A DNA stretch of 64,000 nucleotides from Phymatolithon calcareum (Eukaryota; Rhodophyta; Florideophyceae; Hapalidiales). Both the position numbers and the translations under genes were made by a program. This document shows, one piece after another, positions 22,351-33,360 of this stretch. The notes below the pieces were generated by a model. That model had not been told where the DNA came from. It saw only the letters and a list, made by a program, of their open reading frames with translations, and made no database searches. Each line of letters opens with the position of its first letter. The first letter of the stretch is position 1. The stretch spans positions 930,001-994,000 of the forward strand of contig OZ345366.1 in assembly GCA_977006965.1 (NCBI GenBank), in the 5' to 3' direction.

Positions 22351-22619
22351 CTTAAGAAGGAAACCGCAATGATGCTTTGCCTGGACTAGCAAGATGGCTC
22401 ATGGCAACGGATTCCAGCGAGATATATTGGATTGTATTGGATTCAGAAGGACAACTGGCCCAATAGCACCGATTCTTCCGGCTCTTCGTGGGATGTCGGC
22501 GCTGTGTCTCGAATATCAACATGGCAAAAGAGTTCATTATTTCTCCAATGTCTCGTCGGAAGGAGGCGTCGAACTGTTAGCAGGGGAGAGCGAATCGCTA
22601 CCGGTAACAACGGAAGTGG

Positions 22620-24330
22620 TGTGAGATGAGGTTGAAAACAACCTCTCAAAATCCGCCACGGAAAGTGGATGTGAGTCGTGCGGACAGTTCTTGGTCAGCG
22701 CTACATCCTTGGTAACGTACAAGGGGATTTACTTCATGGCGGCATGTCCGACCTTGAAAATTGATTCACAGCTTCTGTTCGGCGAGGGAACGCTCGTAGG
22801 AATGGTCCCAGTGAAGACGCTACGTTCTCCCCATAGCCTAATCTGGCGGTCGGACGATGGGGTGGACCCGAAGAAATTTCTTGTCCTTCGAAAAATGAAA
22901 AGTAGCAGCCGCTATCCGCCGCGCAGCGGCGAAGAAGGCATTTGGCCCTGACGAGATCTTTTCGGAGTGGTTTCAGTTGATACCTGGGCTTTCTCTGGAC
23001 CTCATTCTTGCAGTGTGCAAAAAGTGAAAAGAGCTGGGGCATATCAATGGCGAGCCGCTTGGATTGCTCCAATACACAGAAAGGGGAGTACATGAGACCC
23101 AGGAAACTACTGGCCATTATCGCTACTGTTACATATGAGGAAGATAATAGAAAAAGTACTAGACCGCATGATTCGGAAACATACAAGTGCAATGTCCTCC
23201 AGTCGGGCTCGCGTCCATGACACAGCGTCGAAACATGTCTCATGCGCTACCGTCGAGCCCTGAAACGAATACAGAGAGCTATCCCGGTGCTGGACCTTAA
23301 TCGAGCTTATGACGTTGTAAGGAGTGGATAAACTCTGTACCACCCTGCACTTTCACACGCCGAGACAGCGCGAGAGAACTCGTGATCGGCTAAAGCGACG
23401 TCGACGCGATACCTTCGCTGTCCTTAAGCTAGCATATAGGGATATCGATTACAGTGACCCTTCCTGGGCACAGCTATCCCTGCCAGTAGACGACACTTCC
23501 GTGTGGGTGCCGGAAGGTCCAAGCAGAAGAGAGGCCTGCCGGAGTTACTGGTAAGCCGTGACCCAATCAAGGTGCTGGTTTTTGCATATCTTGTAATTAC
23601 CTGAACACTGGGGTCTTCTTCCTGCCTTTGCTACATTGCTAATCGACCTGATTACTACTTAAGTACAATAAAGGCAGCGCCATCGGAAACGAACAACCGC
23701 ATAGCGACCTAGCCTCTCAATTTCTCCTGTTCCCAACGTTACAATCGTTCCCATCTTTTCCTTCACCCGGACACGCCGTGAGGCGTAACAACTCTTACGG
23801 CTCCTTCAGGCGCAGCTGGAGCCCGACGTTGTGGCAATTATATCGCTTATGCTGTAGCCAACAATTCTGAGCGCAGGCGGGGACGAGACTTGAGCACCGG
23901 ATGAGGTGAATAGGCGTTGCTCCCAAGGATCCCTGTGAGTCCAACCTTGCTGAACATGTTCATGGATATCCTAGCGGAGCGCCTCGCCAAATACCTGGTA
24001 TAGGAACTACCAGCTAATATATTTACAAAATATGTCAAGATTCTCGCGAGGAGTAGATATGGCCTACAATTCCTCTTAGATATCTATCTATCCGCAGATG
24101 ACGACCGAGTTTGCAAGAATGTAATGGTCTACCCCAAAAAGCGGTGTGCTGTACGTCTCCGCAAAGAGGAGCCCCCAGCATACCTCAGGGGGATGGCGCT
24201 GGAGGTCGAAAATAACGCTACATGTCTGGGAGTTGAAATCACGGGCGAAGGAATCCGAACGGGAATGTTCTTTACGAGAGTCGGCGGAGCTTGGAGGCGA
24301 TTCCGTGAACTCCAGCGCACCAGTAAATGA
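22620..24330 (+). pseudogene. LINE reverse transcriptase fragment F
   Basis: In order on the plus strand but in different frames: RAAKKAFGPDEIFSEWFQ (near 22915-22970); AIPVLDLNRAYDVV (near 23280-23320, the AxxDLxxAYD block); QGS and VSPTLLNMFMDILAERLAKYL (near 23920-24000, the block after GVPQGSP); YLSADDD (near 24090, in place of FADD); and NATCLGVEITGEGIR (near 24215-24260, the thumb YLG block). This ordered set leaves little doubt that it is a reverse transcriptase, but many stops and shifts show strong decay. The N- and C-terminal limits are uncertain. Confidence 0.75.
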
Positions 24331-26897
24331 ACAGCATGGAAATTAAAATCTATATCCGTTATCACAAATGCACCTTCAAGGCACTCGCGTCTGAGCTTTC
24401 TTCTTCTTTAGTGCGAGTTTTTGAAGTTGTCCTAGAACAACTCCACATCCTTACAGCTACAGTACGAGTGGTACTTGATGTCACAACAGCTCAAAGCTAC
24501 ACAAAGTGCAGATCTTCGGAGAGCTTAACATCAATATCTCCACGCAGCCAATCTTTGGTCGCCGCCCTTCAAAGGGATGACACGAGTTGGGAACCTTTTT
24601 GGATGCTCACGGTAGCTGTTCATCTCGTTACCTTCTTTCAGCTCCTTCTGTTCTCCCTGCCAGCTTCCTTGGGCGTTGCGGCACACCACTCTGGGCGGAA
24701 TCGTTTGAGCTTTAACGTTGAACGTTTTACTCATTATTAAGTCCACCTCTCTGTTCTGCGACCGGACGGCATATGCATCACGCGGACGCGCCTCCGTGAA
24801 CATAGATTGAATGACACAGGGGAACAGCCAGAACGCCGGTTGGATTCCTGTCTTGCATGATTTATGCTGTGTCCAGACCAGGTCGCCTCGTAGTGTTGTA
24901 CCGCATTACTAGCAGAAATCGGATAGAAACTCTTGGAAGAGAAGAGGACACGAAGAAGAAAGTTTACGCTCGTTGCGAATGGGTCTTGTCCCGGGGACAT
25001 CCTAGACGTCTTCTGGATGTTGGGCATACTACATCTAGTAGGACCTATGGAAGTTCGTAATAAAGAAGGGAGTACACTAAGCGCATCCTGTGAAATACAG
25101 TGCAATAGGCATAGCTAGCAGGATTTATGTTCTTTCGTAATCTAAGAAGAGGTAAAAATGGAAGCACTGCTTGCTAGCCTCGTAGGGAAATAAAGCATTC
25201 ATTCAAATCCAGCACAAATCCACAAACTTTTGCGTTCACTGTTTCTCTTGTTGTCAACGCGAACTGCGGAAGCTTTTGAAGTTCAGTGCCTGCCATGAAT
25301 AAATTGACAAAGATGCGCTCAAAAGGATCTCGTATTCCAAAATTAATTGCCAATTCGGTTGTCTGGGCAATGGTAGCGATGCGTATGGTGATTGCCATTC
25401 GACGCTCAGGACCCCGTACTATCGAGATCTCAGTCTTGCAATCATCAGTGGAGCACAGATAATCAACGAGAAAGAGGTATATCCTTCCTGAAATTATGCT
25501 ACTGCGTAAGCCACGGTTTCTTCAAGCGTTTTACCATATCCTCTGGGTAAGCGTGCTTTCTGCATAAGGAGAGCGGACGTGTTAGCTATGGACTGGTAGC
25601 CTTTGTTTGACGGCTTCGGTTTCATTTTGTTGCGCTGAGATTTGCAGCCCCGTAGCAAGCAATGCTCCGCAATGACAGTACTGATGTGCGGTGACACAGC
25701 ACAGGTGGATCAATGGATTACTGGAACGTTAGGGACGGGGGAAAAGGCCAAAGACCGTCGGGTTGCGCATGTGCCCTGGTGCCTCCACAGTCGGGAGCAA
25801 ACTACGCTCTGTGATGTCCCCACCACAATCGTATCCTCTCAAGACATTGCGCAAAGGCGAACTTCTCCGGGTAGTTCCTCACGGCACGACCGAGATCGGG
25901 CCAGAATGCACACGGTACTAGCATATCCCACGCTCGGCCTACAGCACTTCGTGAGACACAACACGACGTTGTCGGGCAATCTCGGCACCGCTTCCGATAT
26001 TCACAACAATGGCGCCATCAGTATAAGCACCAGGGCGGGTCGGAAGGATCGGTTGCAGTATAGATAATGTAAACACCAATAAGTTTATTCGGGAACACGC
26101 TTTTTGCACAGAACGAGAAGGAACTTGTTCAGGTAGCACAGAATACACGATGCACGCTTGAAAGACATTCCGGTGCACGAGACAAGAATCTCATAGATCT
26201 CTCTTCTTATCAAACTGCAACAATGCGTGCAGGAGCTCAAACGGATTTCTTTGTTCCGGGACACGTACAGAATTGCAGTGCTCTACGACCATGTTATTAT
26301 TGTATGAACTATCCTCGCGATCTCCTCAGGAACCGGTGGGCAAGAAGCACAGTAGGCCGTTAATACATGCGAGGACAAGTACACCCATTTCGACATTGTT
26401 TCCTTGTGAAGTATTGAACCAGCAAGCAAAACTAGATTCAGCACGTCCCGGGTTAGCAAAGTCTTGTCCGCCACGACGGTGTGCACAAGAACGTTCACAA
26501 AACGCTGCTCTCATGATGACTTCTCAACAAAACGGCGAAGGATTTCCCAAGGACAACGCATATTGTCGATACAATCGAAAAGCCTCATGGTACACTGCAG
26601 AGACGAATGTTTTGCCAACTGGTACTCTACGGCGGTCATACCAAAGAGCTCCTTGACATACTCGAATATTTTTAGGTCGAGGACCACCTCGGAAGATTTG
26701 ACATTAGGCCCGTCGACGTGATCTGTCGCAAAAATCCGCTGGGAATCTGTGTCGGAAACATAAAGCCACGCAAGAAGGGCTGCGGTGGTCCGCGCGTTCA
26801 GAAATATGCCTCCGAAACGTACCAAGAATGTCTCTGCGCGTGTTGAGCGATGAGTCGATGACTTTCGGAACGCACATGCAAAGCCGCCGTCGATGCA
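24331..26897. other. Degenerate region, possible minus-strand dead coding sequence
   Basis: Minus-strand ORFs at 25174-25398, 25494-25697, 25939-26178, 26283-26498 and 26511-26825 follow one another in one direction. The last reads NARTTAALLAWLYVSD and KIFEYVKELFGMTAVEYQ with protein-like composition. They could be one decayed gene or element with several frameshifts. I do not recognise a family and do not call a gene. Confidence 0.3.
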
Positions 26898-27815
26898 TCA
26901 CAATTCGTAGTCTGGTAGCGGAAATTCCCAACCACGTTCTTCTCTATTTTCCTCCAAATCAACATCCATATCAATCGCAAACTCCTCATCCTTCGCAGCC
27001 GGCATGCCTTGGTCATGCAACCGCATGAAAGACCCAATCTCATGCGGCAGCACTCGATCCATCCCGCCACCAATCTCCGGCGGCGGCACAGCATACATCC
27101 TTTTCCTCAGCGGCAGCGTCAAAGCTTGCTGCCGCACATTCTGCAACAAAGCGTCATTCTCCGGTGGAAACAATCTCTGAATAATGCCCGAATCATTAAC
27201 AACCTCAAAGTACGAATCGAATTTAAACTTCAATCTTCTCGCATCAGGCGAAGCATCAAGTTGAATCTTCGCCCCTTCCGGTGCACGCACAACAACGAAC
27301 GGCACATGCACGCGAAACTCCCTGTTCGCCTCCAGTCCGCTCTTCGCCAGCGCGCGATTTCTTGCGCACAGCGCCAGCACAGAGTAGCCCTGTCCGCGAA
27401 GCGCTTTGAGCGTTGCAATCTTCCCCATTACGCGCGTCCTGGCGCTCACAACGCGTTTCTCCAACGCCGAGCCGCTGGCGTCAACGCTGCTGCCGGCGCG
27501 TCGGAGATGTGAGACGCCGTTCCAACGCAGCGTTTTGTCGCGACGCACGCGCGAGATGGCGCCGACGGACACGAGCACCTTGAGCGAGTCGTAGAGACGG
27601 CGGCGAACATTCTTCTCTAATGCTGCGCGCGCGGCTGCGCCGGTGCAGGCGGTGGGACAGTCTAGGACGGCCTCGCGGGCTAGCTCGTTCGCTAGCGCGG
27701 TTGAGGTTGTCACGCGCTGCGAGCGCACTTTGGCGACTAGAGATAGAGAGATGGCACGTAGGTTCTTTGTGGTGCCGGTGGGACGCCCTGAACGTGGGGC
27801 GGTGGATGTCGCCAT
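26898..27815 (-). CDS. DP-family transcription factor (E2F dimerisation partner), paralogue 1
   Basis: Protein of 305 residues from ATG 27813-27815; the frame is open further upstream but has no ATG there. Residues about 15-105 form the DP winged-helix DNA-binding domain. The recognition-helix signature RRRLYDSLKVL (71-81) is followed by VSVGAISR and the wing KTLRWNG (94-100), like RRRVYDALNVL and EIKWIG of animal and plant DPs. Residues about 118-160 are a helical dimerisation stretch. HVPFVVV...LKFKFDSYFEVVND (170-208) matches the conserved DP core HLPFIIVNT...FNFDNTFEIHDD. The C-terminus (277-305) is acidic. DPs pair with E2F to control S-phase genes in the nucleus. The protein is short and diverged compared with typical DPs. 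An E2F-type site lies about 250 bp upstream. Confidence 0.85.
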   Translation of the reverse strand: MATSTAPRSGRPTGTTKNLRAISLSLVAKVRSQRVTTSTALANELAREAVLDCPTACTGAAARAALEKNVRRRLYDSLKVLVSVGAISRVRRDKTLRWNGVSHLRRAGSSVDASGSALEKRVVSARTRVMGKIATLKALRGQGYSVLALCARNRALAKSGLEANREFRVHVPFVVVRAPEGAKIQLDASPDARRLKFKFDSYFEVVNDSGIIQRLFPPENDALLQNVRQQALTLPLRKRMYAVPPPEIGGGMDRVLPHEIGSFMRLHDQGMPAAKDEEFAIDMDVDLEENREERGWEFPLPDYEL

Positions 27816-28061
27816 GTGCACTAGCGATGCTGTAAATGAAAGGGAACGATAGTTACGGAAGATGGTGGTGGGCGTGGGGTGGCGATGCAGTTTGCGGATG
27901 ATGGTTTGAAAGAAAGACGGCAATGAGGGTTAGGATGCAAAAGGTGGTGTGGTGTGTCCTTTGGGCTTAAATTGTTTCGAATTTACGCGTTGAATTGGAT
28001 GCCATGTCGCGCCTTTTCGAGGTTTGGCACCCAGCATTTGGCACTCTGTTCCGTTTCGCCC

Positions 28062-28070
28062 TTTCCCGCC
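28062..28070. promoter_or_regulatory. E2F/DP-type site upstream of DP paralogue 1
   Basis: TTTCCCGCC followed by AAA is a full match to the E2F consensus TTTSSCGC. It lies about 250 bp upstream of the start codon at 27815. A second, shorter match (GGCGGGAA, 28630-28637) is about 815 bp upstream. Autoregulation by E2F-DP is an inference. Confidence 0.5.
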
Positions 28071-28662
28071 AAATGCAAACCTACACTGGGGGAGCGTGCG
28101 CCGTGGAAAACGCTGATTTTCGGCATTCGCGGACGTCAAAATCGATGTTTTTCGTAAAATGGCGATTTGAAACACAGAATACATAATGCATTTTTGGACA
28201 CGAGCAATACACAGAGCAGTCGACATAATCTATTTAACGGACCAATAACGATCTTGGTGAGGCATACTGTACATTGTTTACCTCAATGGCATTAACATGG
28301 AGTGTGGCCAACGGACGGATCTGTCAAGTGCAAAAATGAATAAAATCAGACAAATATTACAGATTATAAAAAGCAATGCATTTGTTGTGAGATTTAAAAA
28401 GCGTGATGTGTTTGGTACTGCAGTGGGCATTCATGGAGAAAAGTGTACCCCTACAGTGCGTTGTAAAGTATATTGTGCTGCTCGCATGGAGCTACATTAC
28501 AGTTGAGAAATCAGGCTATGTCGAGCCGAAGAGTCTCATTATTGCACGGACAATCAAAAGCCCGGGGCGGGACATCAAGAACCGCTGCGAAAGTGATTTT
28601 AATCACTTCAGGACACTCACACGAAAAATGGCGGGAACTAAGCTATACGATTAGTCTTTTTA

Positions 28663-28862
28663 TTAGGTTTGACATGACAAAAACAATATTCTTCCTGCTC
28701 TTGTCATCTTTCTAACTGAATACCATGAACTTTAAAATTTGCGGAAATATATTTGCTGCTCTGAACTCAAGCTCAAAGTTGAAACTTTGGAAGGTTGCCA
28801 TTGCAACCTTTTGATTGCTTTTTAAACATTTTTAATCATTACAATGATATACCTGCAATGGT
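28663..28862. repeat. Direct repeat, left copy flanking the ClpP relic
   Basis: It aligns over its length with 30808-31024 in the same orientation: TTAGGTTTGACAT-ACAAAAACAAT; TCTAACTGAA; AAACTTTGGAAGGT-GCCAT; TTTTGATT-CT; and ATAT-CTGCAATGG. Identity is moderate. The pair brackets about 1.9 kb with the ClpP pseudogene. Confidence 0.65.
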
Positions 28863-29229
28863 CTCGGCTGGGGTTACAAAACAAATTAGCGTATCCGAAC
28901 AGGGGGATTTGGAAGTGAGAGACGTTCTATTAATCCCATGCTACGCACAGGCAAAGAAAGTTTATGAATGAGTCTTGAGGACTGCGTAGCTGTGGCCCAC
29001 TTCGTTCTGTACGCTTGCACGCTTTGCAGCTTCTTCACTGATGGTGACTATTTTCGATAATGCATCTTGATAGCGGCTCTTTCCACACCGCTCCGACGGC
29101 GTTCATGGTACGGGAGAAGACTCTTGATAGTGACTACTCGTAATTCGCACATAGCAAGCCCTTTTCTTCACTTTCATGCGGTCATCAGCTCTGGCGCTCG
29201 CTGCTGTCGCTGGTTTATTTGCTCTCAAG

Positions 29230-29372
29230 AGCGGTAAGCGCTTTTGTCTCTCGCGACTGTACGCCCACAACTCAGATCTCGATCGTCATCGTGCTCGTAG
29301 TAGGTCATCTGTCGGGCCATTAGGGTAGTGTGTCTCTCATGTATCTAGGCGCTGTTTTTCCGCTTCGTTTGC
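29230..29372. repeat. Dispersed repeat, copy 2
   Basis: Second copy of the repeat at 16635-16795, same orientation, sharing CTCTCGCGACTGTACGCC and GTGCTCGTAGTA-GTCATCTG. Confidence 0.6.
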
Positions 29373-29727
29373 AGAATATAAGATACTAGTTGCCTTCCTC
29401 TGAGTAAAGGAAGGTGAGAGTTCTTCGGATTTTAGCTCGACTGCTCGGATCGCGCACGCCATGTAGGGCCTGAACGTCCCTTCAACCACGCGGAGCTCGG
29501 GAGCTTCTCACCTTTCCTGAACGCGAAATTGCCATGTGCAAGCCAGCACGGTGGCGATTGCGCGCCAGGGTCTTCCCCATTTTCACCTTTTCGTCGTTTG
29601 TCTCAAGGTTGTCGGCCAAGCCATGGTCACCGCTGGAGGACTACGTCGACGCGCTTATTTCATCTTCTGGTCTGGGGTTTTTGTTTGCTAGTGTTGTTTT
29701 CGTGTGCTTGTATTTCTTCCCTCCTAT

Positions 29728-30650
29728 TTACTTGCTCTCCCGCTCTTTTTTTTCTCTACTGGTCTTGTTTGACTTTTGTGGCGCCGGGTCTTGGCAGCCG
29801 GGCGCTACATCAGCCATATCCAGTAGTCCGTATTTATTTGAAAACAAAAGCTCAATGTCCTGGGCTAAACATACAGCTAACTTCTGTTCGCTCAATTTCC
29901 ACCAGTCTTTCATCCGTTCCCGACATCCTCCGAGCGATACAACTCTACCATCAAATGAGTAGATGAAGTCGGGTCGCTCCAACGCCGACACGTCCAATTT
30001 TGTCGGAATTGCTTCATCAATGATGCCGTACTTCTTTGCGTCCGCCACCGTCATGAATGAGTCGCGATCCGTCCCAGTTTCACTCTTCTCCATAGACTGC
30101 CCAGTAAAAGCAACCATGTATCCATTCAACACACTCTTGACAACAAGATCGCTTTCGCCTGTATCGCAATAGCCGCCGCCTGTCCTACACGCACCCTCTA
30201 AGCGGCTGATGAATCAAAAGGCGCACATTCGGCAAACTCTTGCGCTTTCCCTTGATACGTGCATTAAGCAGGAACGTCCCATTGCTCGCTGCAGTACGAA
30301 AGCAGATCGTATTTACGTCACACGGGATAAATTGCATTGTGTCGTAGATTGCAAGTCCAGTCGACACTCCACCGTCAGGTGAACTAATATGCAAAGTGAT
30401 AATCTTCTCTGCATCCTCCACAGCCAAGTAGAGCATTTGTGCAGCGAGAGAACTAGCCACTTCATCGTAAACTGCACGACCAAGCCGCAGAGCTCGATCC
30501 TTCGCCAGCAGCGAGTAGATGTCCATCTGCCCACTGTCCTCTATCGCGTCGCTGTACCGCTGGAGGGATGTACTGTGTTGGCGAGTCAGTCAGATGCGGC
30601 GGCTGTGGTGCCGGTTCCAGGACCATTCGCGTCGACATCCGTGTGTCCAT
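29728..30650 (-). pseudogene. clpP: ClpP-like serine protease relic
   Basis: The minus strand encodes nearly a whole ClpP subunit in three frames. After a Pro-rich N-terminus (PTQYIPPAVQR), a shift near 30535 leads to MDIYSLLAKDRALRLG. The core then reads AAQMLYLAVEDAEKIITLHI, SSPDGGVSTGLAIYDTMQF, the nucleophile context TAASNGTFLL and the His context LLIHQPLRG. At 30185 the frame ends in TAG; a second shift gives QAAAIAIQAKAILLSRVLN and FTGQSMEK...GTDRDSFMTVADAKKYGIIDEAI, with the third catalytic residue Asp in DRDSF. Ser, His and Asp are all kept. ClpP forms the proteolytic barrel of plastid and mitochondrial Clp. A long non-ClpP tail follows to 29728. Two shifts suggest a pseudogene, possibly captured between the direct repeats. 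Confidence 0.85.
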
Positions 30651-30807
30651 TGCGCGAAATGCTTTTCAAACGGTGAGGCTATACTCATCGCGTTCTTCAT
30701 GCGCTGTCACCGCAGAAATGGGGAGGCCACCCAAACCAAACCGAGGGTCCTGATTGAGGTGACTGATCAGACTGTGACTTTTAGAACGGATTTGTGAGAT
30801 TAGAAAT

Positions 30808-31024
30808 TCGTTAAGTTTCACATCGCAAAAACAATGTGTCTCGTACTCTCGCCACCCGTCTAACTGAAAAAGCGAAAGTTCAATTGCTCAAAATACATTT
30901 GCAGCATGAACTGAAACTCTATGAATACAAAAGTTTAAACTTTGGAAGGTCGCCATCACAACATTTTGATTACTGTCCAAATTTTTATACGCATTGTCAG
31001 TCATTGCAGATATATCTGCAATGG
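30808..31024. repeat. Direct repeat, right copy flanking the ClpP relic
   Basis: Partner of 28663-28862; see the shared blocks there. It ends about 120 bp before the start of the peptidase-like gene at 31148. Confidence 0.65.
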
Positions 31025-31147
31025 CCACTTAGTTTCCAGACTTGCACATACTATGCTTACCCTCGCCTTCAGTCTGGATGGTCATAGTTCGTACCATCCC
31101 CCGTTTGCCCTCCCCAAGAGCAAAAAGTACAGTATCGTCTGCAAAAC

Positions 31148-32293
31148 ATGAACACGACCAAAATGGATGACAACAGCGGTAATGTGTTTCCCCCGGTAAG
31201 CCTTATTAAGGCCCTGGACGGATACACTGAACCAGGAACGATACCGAGAATCATTGCAAACGAAAGCAAGGGACATCCTACTGTCGCGCCGACCAGTCCG
31301 GGCAACAACGAAGAAGTCATCAATGATCTTTTGTGCTTTGCGGAACGGCGAGGCCTCAGTTCGGAAGAGTCTATGTTACAAGCGAAGAAAAGTAGCACTA
31401 GCGGCTGCACACTTTCCCATCGCTGGGTTGTGGAGAGTGTTGTGTGCGGGGATGGGTCCATATTCGGCGGGAAGCAGTTAATGAAAGGCAAAATCTACGG
31501 GTCAAGCCAAGCAAGGTGTGCCCACGAGAATTTCCATGAAATTGAATGGGACGAAGTGATTTTCAGGGGATACGGAGACTGCGCCATCCGATTCCCTTCG
31601 TATGCCGTGAAGAACAAAAAACTATCCCGCCGCGTGTCAACGTGCAATATCCCACAGAAAGAGGACATGAAGGAGACGAGAAGAAGCGTTCGCATTTCTC
31701 GCGAGCAGGTCGTTGCCGACTCTGTGCTCTCGTTTTTGAGGCGAAATCCGGGAACTGCTGTCATTATTACCCGTATTGGGGCCCGAGGCCCAAGTCATGG
31801 ATTAAACCGTTTGCATGTTGTTGCGGCTGGCCCTTTATTTGCCCAAAGCAATGAATGGCCCTGCGTAAAAGCGTCCGTCTTAAACGCTGTAAGGGCTCTC
31901 CGTGGACACGAGGCAGCCATCCGTGCCAGAAATTTGCTTGAGAAAGACTCTACGTTCTTCAAAGACTTTAAACCTCTTGGAGTACTGGTGCACAAGTTGG
32001 GAATAAAGGTGACGATTAAGAAGGTCGACAAGAGGGACAGAAAACGACTGAGGAACGCAAATAGAGAATCTTTCAAATGGTTTTCTGGAAAACTGACAGG
32101 GGTGTGGCTTTTGCGCCTTGTACAAGATTGCGTTGTTGACCACTGCATTGCAGTAGATGCATCTCGGGGACTAATATTTGACTCCGCAGAAAAATATCCT
32201 CTACCCTTGTCAGAAAAGGCACTATTCGTGTGTGGCGGTGTGTCTGCGACAAAGCTTCGCATTGAAGACGTTCGCGAGCTGGTAGAGCAATAA
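31148..32293 (+). CDS. Possible papain-fold cysteine peptidase, probably element-encoded
   Basis: An intact 381-codon ORF from ATG (context AAACATGA). The N-terminal half (to about 215) is unrecognised. The C-terminal half has the outline of a papain-like peptidase: WPCVKASVLNAV puts Cys239 at the head of a helix, VDHCIAVDAS gives His332 on a strand, and GLIFDSAE gives Asp345 shortly after. The order Cys-His-Asp and the 'D-H-x-[IV]-x-V-D ... [IL]-x-D-S' strand pair are typical of OTU-like or C39-like peptidases, and similar domains occur in transposon polyproteins. The neighbouring frameshifted ORF, hairpin and LINE support a mobile-element setting. Catalysis and family are inference; an inactive fold or unrelated protein is possible. 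Confidence 0.5.
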   Translation: MNTTKMDDNSGNVFPPVSLIKALDGYTEPGTIPRIIANESKGHPTVAPTSPGNNEEVINDLLCFAERRGLSSEESMLQAKKSSTSGCTLSHRWVVESVVCGDGSIFGGKQLMKGKIYGSSQARCAHENFHEIEWDEVIFRGYGDCAIRFPSYAVKNKKLSRRVSTCNIPQKEDMKETRRSVRISREQVVADSVLSFLRRNPGTAVIITRIGARGPSHGLNRLHVVAAGPLFAQSNEWPCVKASVLNAVRALRGHEAAIRARNLLEKDSTFFKDFKPLGVLVHKLGIKVTIKKVDKRDRKRLRNANRESFKWFSGKLTGVWLLRLVQDCVVDHCIAVDASRGLIFDSAEKYPLPLSEKALFVCGGVSATKLRIEDVRELVEQ

Positions 32294-32499
32294 ATGAGAT
32301 TTTTGGACTCGCCTTCATGTGAAATTTAAATCTTGAAATCGGTGCCAGTCCTGGCGTGACGTGGAGAGCTGCTGAATGAAGCAAATAATAGGTCTTATTA
32401 GGGTATGGGCCCAGACCAGAGAGTCTGCGGAAAAGGTTTCTTCAAGGAAAGTTGAAACTAAAACCGCTCAAGTTAAAAAAGAAAAACTGCTGCTCAAGC

Positions 32500-33337
32500 A
32501 TGTCAAACAACGATACAACGGTGAATATCAAAAAATTCAAATGTCTTTGTAGCGCCAGGCTGCGAAACCCGACGACAAAAAGGTCAAACAAGGCCAACCG
32601 AGAGAGAAGAAAAAAAGCGGGAGAGCATAAAAAGGGGGAAAGAAATACAGCGAACACGGAGATGACTATATCGATGTCGTCGTCCGGCGGCGAATCCAGC
32701 TTGAACGTCGACCTTGAGAAAGAAGCGCGAAAAAAGGGGAAAAGGGGCAGGCCCTGGCGCACAAGCACCAATGTGATGGATGGACTCCGATTCCGCGAGT
32801 CGAAGGGATTTGCAGGCGTGGTTCATGCTTTTAGGATCAGTACAGAAGGACTTGCGCATGCGTGATGCGAACAAGCGTACATTGCATGCACAATCCGTGC
32901 AGTCGAATCGAAATACGTCTCCCACCTTCCTGTACTCAGAGGAAGGCATCTACTACCTTATATACTACAAGCGAAGCGGAAAAACAGCGCATAGATACAG
33001 GAGAGCAACATTGTCTATATGGCCCGCCAGATCACCTACTAGAAGCTACATGACGACAGGGATCCGAGTAATGAGGCCTAAAGTCGTGAGAGAACAAAAG
33101 CGCTTACGGCTCTTGAGACATCAACCAGTAAAAATAAGCGGGCGCTACAGTCCTCCACTAGAAGACTTCAGTGTTTGGAAACTACGTATTGAGCAGACGG
33201 TTGAAGGTAAAGGCCTGTGGAGAATCCTCATCAAGGGTGAAGCAGACGAAGGTAGCAAGGAAAAGGGTCGTCTGATCATCGTTATGATGCGAATACTTCT
33301 TCCTTTGAGCAGACATGACGTTCCTAACTGCCTGTGA
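32500..33337 (+). pseudogene. Frameshifted ORF downstream of the peptidase-like gene
   Basis: The frame from ATG 32500 encodes a very basic N-terminus (KRSNKANRERRKKAGEHKK, then RKKGKRGRPWR, an AT-hook-like GRP core) and stops at 32863-32865. The overlapping second frame (32780-33337) continues with FLYSEEGIYYLIYYKRSG and ends at TGA 33335-33337, inside the left arm of a perfect hairpin. I read this as one former protein with a frameshift in the overlap. Function unknown; the basic region suggests nucleic-acid binding. It may form one element with the 31148 gene. Confidence 0.4.
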
Positions 33338-33360
33338 GGCTTTTTAACAAGCCTCACAGG
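33331..33360. repeat. Perfect 12-bp hairpin
   Basis: CCTGTGAGGCTT (33331-33342) and AAGCCTCACAGG (33349-33360), loop TTTAAC. It contains the stop codon of the ORF before it. The CTGTGAGGCTTTT word also ends the LINE at 34.74 kb and, as CTGTGATGCTTTT, begins the hairpin at 63969. Confidence 0.85.

Noticed and set aside
26898-27923. Longer version of DP paralogue 1 starting at 27923
   Set aside because: The first codon there is TTG, not ATG; the first ATG in frame is at 27813-27815.
29534-29962. Plus-strand ORF with ATG and membrane-like segment
   Set aside because: Its second half lies antisense to the ClpP relic, and no motif or splice support was found.
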